NCBI GenBank assembly: GCA_938082375.1
Contig: CALKCJ010000044.1
Location: 1-64,000, forward strand
Origin: an uncultured Thermomicrobiaceae bacterium
GTDB lineage: Bacteria > Chloroflexota > Chloroflexia > Thermomicrobiales > Thermomicrobiaceae
Direction: 5' to 3'
Length of the DNA stretch: 64,000 bases
Shown here: positions 42,017 to 50,416 of the stretch, one piece after another
Layout: each line of letters opens with the position of its first letter
Position numbering within the stretch: the stretch's first letter is position 1
Notes under the pieces: generated by a model
Databases searched by the model: none
What the model was told of the DNA's origin: nothing
Seen by the model: the letters and a program-made list of their open reading frames with translations, nothing else
Made by a program: the position numbers and the translations under genes

Positions 42017-43021
42017 CTACAGCTCCTCGAGGCTATCCCGGATGACGTCGAAGTATTCGAGCGCCAGACCCGTGCCGATGGCTACGCAGCTCAGCGGGTC
42101 GTCAGCCACGTAGCAGGGTACGCCGGTCACCTCGGTGAGCAACCGGTCGAGGTTGCGGAGTAGCGCTCCGCCGCCGGTCAGCACCATGCCTTTGTCGATG
42201 ATGTCCGAGGCCAGCTCCGGCGGCGTCTCTTCGAGCACAGCCCTCACCGTACTGATGATCGCCTCCAGCGGCTCGGTGATCGCCTCCACGACCTCATTCG
42301 CATGAAGCTGGATGGTGCGCGGGAGGCCCGTGATCTCGTCGCGGCCCCGCACTTCCATAAGAAGGTCTTCCTCGACCGGCAGCGCCGAGCCGATCGCGAT
42401 CTTCACCTCTTCCGCCGTCCGCTCACCGATCCGGAGGTTATGCTTGCGCTTCACATAGGTCGCGATGGCATCGTCGATATGGTTGCCCCCCTTGCGGATC
42501 GAGTGCGCGACCACGATGCCGTTCAGCGAGATCACGGCGACCTCGGTCGTTCCGCCGCCGATATCGATCACCAGGTTGCCACTTGGGTCAGCGATCGGCA
42601 CCTTCGCCCCGATAGCCGCTGCCAGCGGCTCGGCAATGAGGTACGCGCGCCGGGCCCCGGCGTTGAGGGCCGCATCCCGCACCGCCCGACGCTCGACACT
42701 CGTCACCCCGGCAGGAACACAGATCATGACCTCGGGCCGGATCAACGAGAAGCGACCGACCGCCTTGTTGATGAAGTAGCGCAGCATCTCCTGGGTGACC
42801 ATATAGTCGGCGATCACGCCGTTGCGCATCGGACGGATGACCTCGATCGTGTCGCGCGGTTCCCGGCCCAACATGTTCCGCGCCTCGACGCCGACCGCTT
42901 TCACCCTGCCGTCTTTAGCCGAGATAGCGACCACCGACGGCTCGTTGATCACGATGCCTCGTCCGCGGACATAGACGAGGACGTTGGCGGTTCCGAGATC
43001 GATGCCGAGTTGCTTAGCCAC
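42017..43021 (-). CDS. mreB: rod shape-determining protein MreB
   Basis: [51 protein letters not shown] extends to 43096, start approximate. Confidence 0.94.
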   Translation of the reverse strand: MAKQLGIDLGTANVLVYVRGRGIVINEPSVVAISAKDGRVKAVGVEARNMLGREPRDTIEVIRPMRNGVIADYMVTQEMLRYFINKAVGRFSLIRPEVMICVPAGVTSVERRAVRDAALNAGARRAYLIAEPLAAAIGAKVPIADPSGNLVIDIGGGTTEVAVISLNGIVVAHSIRKGGNHIDDAIATYVKRKHNLRIGERTAEEVKIAIGSALPVEEDLLMEVRGRDEITGLPRTIQLHANEVVEAITEPLEAIISTVRAVLEETPPELASDIIDKGMVLTGGGALLRNLDRLLTEVTGVPCYVADDPLSCVAIGTGLALEYFDVIRDSLEEL

Positions 43022-43151
43022 GCCCGCTACTCCCAGTCGGTTTGCCCAATCCGTGACAGAACGAAGCCGTCCACTCGACCGAGTGTGCCGTGCCAACGCG
43101 AGATTGTAGCAGAACGCAGCGGTGTCCGATCCGGCAGGCCGGCCGCGTTGG

Positions 43152-44000
43152 TCAGCCGGGATCGACCCCCTTGGCGCGCAGCGCCGCGATCTCCGACTCG
43201 ACGTCGGCGAGCTGGCGGCGGATCACCGGCAGGCGATCGCGCACCCGTTGCAGGTCTGCCAGTGTCGCGTCCCGCTCCCCGCGCAGTCGTCGCACGTCGG
43301 CGTGGAGCTGCTGTCGCCGCCAGGCGAGCCGGGCGCACACCGGGCAGCGACCCCGGAGATCCTGCCAGCCACCGCATCCCGAGCACGGCCGAGCCAAGTC
43401 GGCGAGGGTGAGAGACGGTGCTGGCTTCGCTTCACGGAGTGCCGCCAACACGTCCTCTGCGAGCTGGTCCAGGCTGGAGCCCAGGCACTCGACGAGCTGC
43501 GCGCGTGAGGCGTCCGACGGTCCCTCCGAGACCAGCGACGCCGTTTGGCCCTGGTACCGGACTAGTCGTGGCGGGGCAAGCTGATGACCACGCTCCGCCC
43601 AATCGATCTCCTCACGCCAGGCGTAGCTCGCGTCCCCGATCCTGAGCACGACCTGAGCCGGCGGGCCGGCGGAAACCCCAACCACCTCTACGGGAACCGG
43701 AGGCAGCGGGGGCGGCAGATCGCGGGGTCGTGGCGGTTTCAGCGCCACGAGATCGGACTCGGCTTGCTCGATCGCCGCATTGAGCTGAGCGAGACGCTCC
43801 GTCCACCGGTTCGTGGCCTGCCAGGCACGTTCAGACTGCTCGAGGTCGTAGGACAGCTCAGCTCGGCGTTGCAGCAGGCGAAGCAACCGCCGACGCTCGG
43901 CCTCACGAATGGAGGGCTGAGGCGTCACCTCGTCGGATACGGCGGGACGCCCGGCCGCCGGCCGCCGGACAATTCGACGGTACAGTCTCCACCAGGCCAT
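43152..44000 (-). CDS. hypothetical coiled-coil protein with zinc ribbon
   Basis: [20 protein letters not shown] and flanking coiled-coil segments. Confidence 0.5.
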   Translation of the reverse strand: MAWWRLYRRIVRRPAAGRPAVSDEVTPQPSIREAERRRLLRLLQRRAELSYDLEQSERAWQATNRWTERLAQLNAAIEQAESDLVALKPPRPRDLPPPLPPVPVEVVGVSAGPPAQVVLRIGDASYAWREEIDWAERGHQLAPPRLVRYQGQTASLVSEGPSDASRAQLVECLGSSLDQLAEDVLAALREAKPAPSLTLADLARPCSGCGGWQDLRGRCPVCARLAWRRQQLHADVRRLRGERDATLADLQRVRDRLPVIRRQLADVESEIAALRAKGVDPG

Positions 44001-44017
44001 GCCGCCTCCTCTCGAGG

Positions 44018-45019
44018 CTAGCCATCGCCTGCCTGCTCGGCAAGTGCGGGCCAGTGGTCGACGGCCTGCATCAGCCGCCTCAGCACACTGGCGAGATCCT
44101 CCGGCGCGAGTGGCCGGTCAAGGACACCGAGGTGCTGACGCAGTCGAAAGCCCGGCGCGTTCTGGTCGATCAGTTCCGCACGCAGCTCGAGCACGCCCTT
44201 TTCAGGAACCATGACCGCTTCGATCCATCGGTTCATGCCGCCGCTCTCCCAGCGAAGCACCACTCCTGCATGCTCGGGCCCGACTCCTGTCACCGCCTCG
44301 ACCGGGTGAGCCCAGCCGCCAGCGACCCGTTCAGCCGCCTCGGCGAGGTGCAGAGCCAACATCCGGCGTTGGCCAGCCGTTAGCCGCCGTGACCAGCGGA
44401 CGCCGGTGCGCACTTCGACGAGTTTCCGGAAACGATCGCTGTGCCAAGCTGCAACTCCCAACGCGACCAGGCCGGCGTGGACTGCAGCAGTCGCCGCCTT
44501 CAGCAGGGGTGGAGCAGAGCGATAGATCGTTGTCCAGTCACCATGCAGGTCACTGGCCAAGTCGATCAGCGGATAGAAGAGCAAGGCGGTGCCAAGCTCC
44601 AGGCCACCGAAGACCAGGAGCAGCCAGTTGAGCGCGCGGTTCAAACTGCCGAAGAGGGCGGCGAACACGGCAGCGAGGCCCAGCAGCAGGCTCACCAGGT
44701 TCCCCGAGAGCGCGATCCAGAAGAGCTCCCCGGAGCCGTACTCTCCGGTATGCTCCACCCATCCGAGGAAAAAGAGAAAGCCGAAGCCGACGATCTGGCC
44801 GCCCACCAGCCGGACCGCCACCACGTGCCCCAGCTCGTGCAGCAGCACGCCCAGCGGCAGCAAGAGGAAAAACGCCACTTCGGCGAGCTGCTGACGGTCA
44901 CCGGGGGTGAGCGTCTCGTCGAACAGGGTTCGCTGCAACCGGATGGTCGTCACCAGCACGCGGATCGAGACGAGAGCGAGCAGCAGGCTAGCGAGCTGCA
45001 AGAGCAGGAACGTCGACAC
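44018..45019 (-). CDS. M50-type metallopeptidase-like membrane protein
   Basis: LLLPLGVLLHELGHVVAVRLVGG (HExxH) in a TM context. Confidence 0.7.
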   Translation of the reverse strand: MSTFLLLQLASLLLALVSIRVLVTTIRLQRTLFDETLTPGDRQQLAEVAFFLLLPLGVLLHELGHVVAVRLVGGQIVGFGFLFFLGWVEHTGEYGSGELFWIALSGNLVSLLLGLAAVFAALFGSLNRALNWLLLVFGGLELGTALLFYPLIDLASDLHGDWTTIYRSAPPLLKAATAAVHAGLVALGVAAWHSDRFRKLVEVRTGVRWSRRLTAGQRRMLALHLAEAAERVAGGWAHPVEAVTGVGPEHAGVVLRWESGGMNRWIEAVMVPEKGVLELRAELIDQNAPGFRLRQHLGVLDRPLAPEDLASVLRRLMQAVDHWPALAEQAGDG

Positions 45020-45170
45020 CGGCGACCCCCTCAGCCTCTCCTGTCGATTGTAGCAGCCAGCGTGACCCGAGCTTCCGGCGAGGTCGTGCTACACTGCGCC
45101 AGGTAGAAAGCTGTGCCGCGCCAATGGCTCGCTGGCTGCGCCCATCGTGGATCGACAGGGAGGGAACTCG

Positions 45171-45560
45171 ATGCCGGAGATCATCGACCTACGAGGTGAC
45201 TGGGCCGCGCCCCCGACAGCGGCGATGCGCCGGGCAATGGCCGAAGCCGAGGTAGGCGATGACAATTCGCATGAGGATCCGAGTGTCATCCGGCTGGAGG
45301 AGCTCTCGGCCGAGCGGATGGGCAAGGAGGCTGGCCTCTTCGTGCCCAGTGGCACGATGGGCAACCTGGTGAGCGTCCTAGCGCTGGCTGAGCACGGAAC
45401 CGAGATCATCCTGGGCGACAAGTCGCATGCCTACCTCTCGGAAGCCGGCGGGGCCGCCGTCATTGGCGGCCATCCCTTCCGCACCGTGCCCAACGATCGT
45501 TTTGGCCTGCTCGACCCCGCAGCCGTCGAAGCGGCGATTAACCCGCCCGATATCCACTGG
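45171..45560 (+). pseudogene. threonine aldolase, N-terminal fragment truncated at an insertion/recombination junction
   Basis: IDLRGDWAAPPTAAMRRAMAEAEVGDDNSHEDPSVIRLEELSAERMGKEAGLFVPSGTMGNLVSVLAL...INPPDIH; then continues into unrelated sequence. Confidence 0.85.
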
Positions 45561-45571
45561 AGGGGGAAGGA

Positions 45572-45986
45572 GATGCGGATGTCGCTGACGGAGAAGACGA
45601 TTACCGTCCGAGAAGTCGGCACCGGCAAGCTGGTGGCGGAAGACGGGAAGACGTTCTACCTCTCCCGCTTCGCCCGCTTGCCCCGGCCCGGCGAACGGGT
45701 CACCGTCAAGCTGGACAAGCGCGAGTTCGTCCGGGACATCGTGTTCCCCAACGGGAACGCAAACCAGCAGGACGATGACGACGACGAGGAACTGAAGGCG
45801 TTCATGCAGGAGCTCCGGGAGGCCAATGAGCACGAGGAGCGGATGAAGGAGCAGGCGGTTCCCGGTGCCCGAAACCCGGAGCTATTGTTCCGCATCCTCG
45901 AACTTGCCGTCTACCACGACCGGAACGGCGACCCGCTCCGGACCGCTGACAAGTTCCTGAACTGGATCGAGGAGCGGATGTCCTGA
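45572..45986 (+). CDS. hypothetical protein, mobile-element/phage-like
   Basis: Own Shine-Dalgarno-like GGAGGGGGAAGGAG directly before ATGCGGATGTCGCTGACG; acidic Asp-rich stretch; immediately precedes the helicase ORF. Confidence 0.6.
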
Positions 45987-47552
45987 ATGCCGATCCACTG
46001 GTACTACCAGAACCTGCACGTCCCGGTAGACCGGGACAAGGTCGACGAGCCTTTTGCCCTGTCCGAGGACGGGCGCTACTGGCTGTCCTCGAATATCCGC
46101 TGTTACGCGGCGAACTGGCGGTATTCGAACCAGATCGTCCTGAAGGGGACACAGGCCTGGGGCGTCAGCCACTCGCCCTTCGAACTCATGGTCCCGGTCG
46201 AGTACACCAACTGGCTCGACTGGTTCGCCCGCCAGCTCCGCTTCCGCTTCAACGGCTACGACCCGGAACAGGAGGTCCCGCCGGACGGTCCGTTCGAGGT
46301 ACCGGGACTGGTCCGCCAGCCGTACCCGTACCAGCTCGACGCCGTCCGCTTCTTCGCCCGTAACCGCCGGGGCATCCTGGCCGACGAGCAGGGACTGGGC
46401 AAGACCGTCTCCGCCATCGCCACCATCCAGTGGCTCAACTTCTACCCGGCCCTGGTCGTCTGTCCCGCCTCGATGGTCGGGACCTGGCAGGAGACCTGGC
46501 ACGCCTGGACCGGAGGCACGCGCTCGGTCGGTCCCTACGTACCCGACGGTCAGCAGTGGCCAGACGTAATGGTCATGTCCTGGGACGCCTTCCGGGAGAC
46601 GGTCGGGGAGATCGGCTGGACGCCCAGCCTGGTCCTGGACGAAGCCCACTTCGCCAAGAACGCCGACGCCCAGCGTACCCAGGCCGTCCACACCGCGTCC
46701 GTCTATCCGATCCTGGTCATGGCCCTGACCGGCACGCCCATCGTCAACCGGCCCGAGGAACTCCTGACCCTGCTCGAAGCGATCCGCTGCGTCTGGCCGG
46801 GTAGCTACAAGCCGACCAAGCCGCACGCCGAGAAACTGGTCCGGGAGTGGGTCCTGCGCCGCACCAAGGCCGAGACGCTTCACTTACCGGAAAAGCGGCG
46901 CGTCCCGGTCGAGCTTCCGGTCCCGGAGCCGGAGCGGGTCGACCAGGCGGTCGTATCCCTCTACCAGTGGTGGCGGGAGCGGCACCCGGACGTGTCCGAC
47001 CTCCCGCTCCTGGACGCGCTCGACGCCATCGAACGGTACGAGAGGTCCGAAGGCCTGCTCCGGATCGGACGGGGCTTCGACGAGCTTTCGGAACAGAAGC
47101 TCCCCTTCGTCCTGGACTGGGTCGAGTGGTTCCTGGAGACGAACCCGGAGCGGAAACTGGTCGTCTTCGGCAGGCGGCTCGCCTCGCTCCAGGCCGTCGC
47201 TCAGGAGTTCGGCGGCCTGCTCCTCACCGGTGAGACGGCACAGGCCGAACGGGACCGGATGGTACGACGCTTCCAGGACGGAGACGCCCGCCTCTTCGTC
47301 CTCTCGTACCGGGCGGGCGGCGTCGGGCTCACCCTGACCGCCGCTGCCGACGCCGCCCTCATCGACCTGCCCTGGACCGCAGCCGAGGTCGCGCAGGCCG
47401 AAGACCGTTTGCACCGGATCGGCCAGCAGAACGACGTGACGATCTATCAACTGCTGGCGGACTACCCGTTCGAGCGCGCCCTGCTCGAACGGATCGAACG
47501 GAAGGCGAGACTCGTAACGGAGACCTTGAATGATCGGATGCCCGTACTGTAA
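45987..47552 (+). CDS. SNF2-family DEAD/DEAH helicase (phage/mobile-element type)
   Basis: GILADEQGLGKTVSAIATIQWL, LVLDEAHFAKN, ALTGTPIVNRPEELLTLLEAI, AEDRLHRIGQQNDVTIYQLL. Confidence 0.88.
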   Translation: MPIHWYYQNLHVPVDRDKVDEPFALSEDGRYWLSSNIRCYAANWRYSNQIVLKGTQAWGVSHSPFELMVPVEYTNWLDWFARQLRFRFNGYDPEQEVPPDGPFEVPGLVRQPYPYQLDAVRFFARNRRGILADEQGLGKTVSAIATIQWLNFYPALVVCPASMVGTWQETWHAWTGGTRSVGPYVPDGQQWPDVMVMSWDAFRETVGEIGWTPSLVLDEAHFAKNADAQRTQAVHTASVYPILVMALTGTPIVNRPEELLTLLEAIRCVWPGSYKPTKPHAEKLVREWVLRRTKAETLHLPEKRRVPVELPVPEPERVDQAVVSLYQWWRERHPDVSDLPLLDALDAIERYERSEGLLRIGRGFDELSEQKLPFVLDWVEWFLETNPERKLVVFGRRLASLQAVAQEFGGLLLTGETAQAERDRMVRRFQDGDARLFVLSYRAGGVGLTLTAAADAALIDLPWTAAEVAQAEDRLHRIGQQNDVTIYQLLADYPFERALLERIERKARLVTETLNDRMPVL

Positions 47553-47735
47553 GGAAACTGGGGTCGACTCCGATACCGGCGAACCGTGCCCCCTCTGTCT
47601 CGGGCACGGCGTCCTCGCCTCGAAGGGGAAGCCGTGCCAGACCTGCAACGGGCACGGCGTCCGCTACAACCGTGCCTGCACCTCGTGCGAAGGGACGGGA
47701 CGGAACCTGGCGAACGGCTACTACAACGTCCACCT
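47530..47735 (+). CDS. DnaJ-type zinc-finger ORF, likely truncated at its 3' end
   Basis: CPYCKETGVDSDTGEPCPLCLGHGVLASKGKPCQTCNGHGVRYNRACTSCEGTG repeated CxxCxGxG; ORF then runs antisense into the cysteine desulfurase gene. Confidence 0.55.
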
Positions 47736-47819
47736 CAGATCAGCATTCACTTACCCATTCGTCAGTGAGAGCTGCGATGGTTGTATCTCTTCGAGTCTTC
47801 GGGCGTGCTACTCGTCACG

Positions 47820-48980
47820 TCATTGGGCTGCTGTCACGAGGCGCTTCCATGCGGCCGGGATGAGTTCAGCAGCGATCTCAATCTCTGCTTTCGTTGTGAA
47901 TCTCCCAAGGCCAACCCTGATCGTCGCGTCGGCCTCCTCTCGTGACAGACCGATCGCGGTGAGAACGTGAGAAGGTTCCAACGTGCCAGAGGTACAGGCT
48001 GAGCCTGTGCTGAGAGCAAGTTCGGGCAGATTCAGGATGAGGACATCAGCTTCGATATTTGGAAAGGTGAGGCTGCTATTACCTGGTAATCGGTTCGAAC
48101 GGTTCCCGTTGATTCGCAAACCAGGAATCAAAACCGTGAGCTGACTCTCGAGGAAATCTCGGAGCGCTGCGATCCGAAGGGCTTCCTCATTCATTGAGGC
48201 CAAAGCGAGTCGGCAAGCTTCACCAAATCCAACAATACCGGGAACGTTTGGCGTACCCGACCGTAGATTGAATTCTTGGCCGCCTCCGCGTAGAAGTGGA
48301 GCAAGCTGCCTTCGGAGGCTGGTTCTGATATAAAGAGCGCCAATGCCCTTCGGCCCATAGAGCTTGTGACCGCTAATCGAGGCAAAGTCAATGCCAAGCT
48401 TGCGGACATCGAAGGGAATCTTGCCCACAGCCTGCGCGGCATCCGTATGGACCAGCGCCCCCCGCCGCCGAGCTAGTTCGACAATCGCTTCTAGCGGCTG
48501 AATCGTTCCAATCTCGTTGTTCGCTGCCTGAACCGTAACTAACAGCGTGTCATCGGTTATCGCATCTTCAGCAGCCACAAGGTCGACGGTCCCGTCGCGC
48601 TCTACTGGCAAGACGACTACCTGGTACCCTCGTTCAGTTAGCGCTCGACATGGTTCTAGAACGGCTTTGTGTTCGACTGCGGTGGTCACGATACGGCGTC
48701 GAGGACTTGCTAACTGAGTCAGTCCGAAGATCACGAGGTTATTGCTCTCGGTAGCCCCACTCGTAAAGACGACCTCGTGAGGGTTTGCGTCGATAAGGGC
48801 AGCAACCTGTTCGCGAGCAACCTCGACAGCTTGCGCAGCCCGGCGTCCATAGATGTGGAGCCCGCTTGCCGGATTGCCGAAGTCACGTGAGAAGTACGGG
48901 AGCATCGCCTCGACAACACGCGGATCACACGGCGTTGTTGCGTGATAATCGAGATAGATGGGAGTCTGCATAGTCATCAT
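47820..48980 (-). CDS. cysteine desulfurase (IscS/DndA/SspA-like) in defence operon
   Basis: IYLDYHATTPCDPRVVEAMLPYF, FTSGATESNNLVIFG, SGHKLYGPKGIGALYIR, catalytic loop STGSACTSGTLEPSHVL; 4-bp overlap with upstream gene. Confidence 0.93.
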   Translation of the reverse strand: MMTMQTPIYLDYHATTPCDPRVVEAMLPYFSRDFGNPASGLHIYGRRAAQAVEVAREQVAALIDANPHEVVFTSGATESNNLVIFGLTQLASPRRRIVTTAVEHKAVLEPCRALTERGYQVVVLPVERDGTVDLVAAEDAITDDTLLVTVQAANNEIGTIQPLEAIVELARRRGALVHTDAAQAVGKIPFDVRKLGIDFASISGHKLYGPKGIGALYIRTSLRRQLAPLLRGGGQEFNLRSGTPNVPGIVGFGEACRLALASMNEEALRIAALRDFLESQLTVLIPGLRINGNRSNRLPGNSSLTFPNIEADVLILNLPELALSTGSACTSGTLEPSHVLTAIGLSREEADATIRVGLGRFTTKAEIEIAAELIPAAWKRLVTAAQ

Positions 48981-50416
48981 ATCTTAAGGATCTCATACTC
49001 AATCTGGCGGTCCCACTGCCGATACTCAGCATCAAGCTGATATAGTTCATCCCATATCAGCTGGCGCAGATCGACGGCGGGTCTCACACAATAGTGTTCA
49101 AACTCCCAGTCAGTCAGATCCCCATGCGGGAAGAGGACTTTCATCATGCCACTGGCAAGAGACTGAATGGCTATCTCATTCCGCGCATAGGGGCGTACTC
49201 CACGAACTCGGATTCTACGTGCACAGTACTGATCAATCTCGAGATCTTCACGTAGTGCAAGGAGCGCATCACCGAAGAAGTCAGCCTTCAGCCCAACTGA
49301 GTTTGCGAAGGCCTCCTTGCTCAGCTTGCGGATACGCCAACCTGGCAAGAGTCCCTTTATACGGTCCAAGAACGCTGTCTCTCGCATGAAGGAGGGAAGA
49401 TGTTCCACGAGGGAACTGCTGACAATCGGCTGCTGATTTTCATCGAGCTGGATGTTTGCCAGCAGGACAAAGCTACAATCGCTCGAGGTCTCATAAAGGC
49501 CACCACGCGTTAGCTTCCCATTGGCAAGGTAACCCTTGAGCCCTCCAACAATCTCCTCGGGCTTCTCAAACTTCAGCGTCTGTACCTCGTCAAGGACGAC
49601 GACTGCAAAGCGGGCTAGCAACCCCCATTGTCCGGTTGCGTTGTTCACGAAGAGGACAGCCGGCGTCACGTTTCCGCCGCTCACCAAACGTACGCGGGAA
49701 CTAATGTTCTCAAAGAGGTAACTCTTGCCTGTAGCCTTAGGAGCAAGCTCAATAAGATGCAAGTTCTTTTGGACTAACGGAAGGAGGCGCACGAGCAAGA
49801 GAAGTTGCTCAGGTGCGGTAAAAAACTCGGGTGCATAGCCCATCGAAAGAAGCATTAACCTCAGCCACTCATCGAGTGTAAATGCACTTCGCGCCTCCTT
49901 ATACAGGCGTATATTGACCGTCGCCTGCATCGGGCGGAACGATTGAATTGCGACGCCATCCCCTGTGCTGAGAAGCTCGACCACCCCCCACATCCCCTGT
50001 CTCAGCAAATCCGGATAGATGGATGGCAACTCGTCAGAAATAGCGGCACTGTCGATCCCGAGCAAACTCAACTTCGCGTAGCGCGTCCCACGATTCAGGT
50101 TAACCTCCACCTGAACTGGGGTGAGTACCTTGATCGTTTCTCCCTGAAGTAGACGGTGCTTAATGACCTGTTGATCGTTCGGCCCCGGTACGTACTTGGC
50201 GGCCCAGTCGCGAACCTTTTGCGCTTCCTCGCTCGTAAGTTCGCCTCGGCCAGGAACCAAGGTATCGAGCAGCCACTCGCCGACATACGCAGGCACGCCC
50301 CGCTTTTGAAGCTGGCTCGCTGGCAACCGGCGCTTATCAATCACGAGTCCTCGGAAGACCCGCTCAACCTTGTCCGCGAGGGACTCGGTGTCCTGTATCA
50401 CCCGCACACCCGTCAT
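48977..50416 (-). CDS. brxL: BrxL-like AAA+ protein, short form without Lon protease domain
   Basis: IELAPKATGKSYLFENISS (Walker A-like), LARFAVVVLDEVQTLKF (Walker B), MRETAFLDRIKGLLPGWRIRKLSKE; 479 aa ending after the AAA+ region. Confidence 0.82.
   Translation of the reverse strand: MTGVRVIQDTESLADKVERVFRGLVIDKRRLPASQLQKRGVPAYVGEWLLDTLVPGRGELTSEEAQKVRDWAAKYVPGPNDQQVIKHRLLQGETIKVLTPVQVEVNLNRGTRYAKLSLLGIDSAAISDELPSIYPDLLRQGMWGVVELLSTGDGVAIQSFRPMQATVNIRLYKEARSAFTLDEWLRLMLLSMGYAPEFFTAPEQLLLLVRLLPLVQKNLHLIELAPKATGKSYLFENISSRVRLVSGGNVTPAVLFVNNATGQWGLLARFAVVVLDEVQTLKFEKPEEIVGGLKGYLANGKLTRGGLYETSSDCSFVLLANIQLDENQQPIVSSSLVEHLPSFMRETAFLDRIKGLLPGWRIRKLSKEAFANSVGLKADFFGDALLALREDLEIDQYCARRIRVRGVRPYARNEIAIQSLASGMMKVLFPHGDLTDWEFEHYCVRPAVDLRQLIWDELYQLDAEYRQWDRQIEYEILKI

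Noticed and set aside
45987-47552. SNF2 helicase as a BREX helicase component (BrxHI/BrxHII-like)
   Set aside because: Opposite strand, next to truncated mobile-element-like ORFs, separate composition, and not contiguous with the minus-strand operon; more likely a phage/element remnant.
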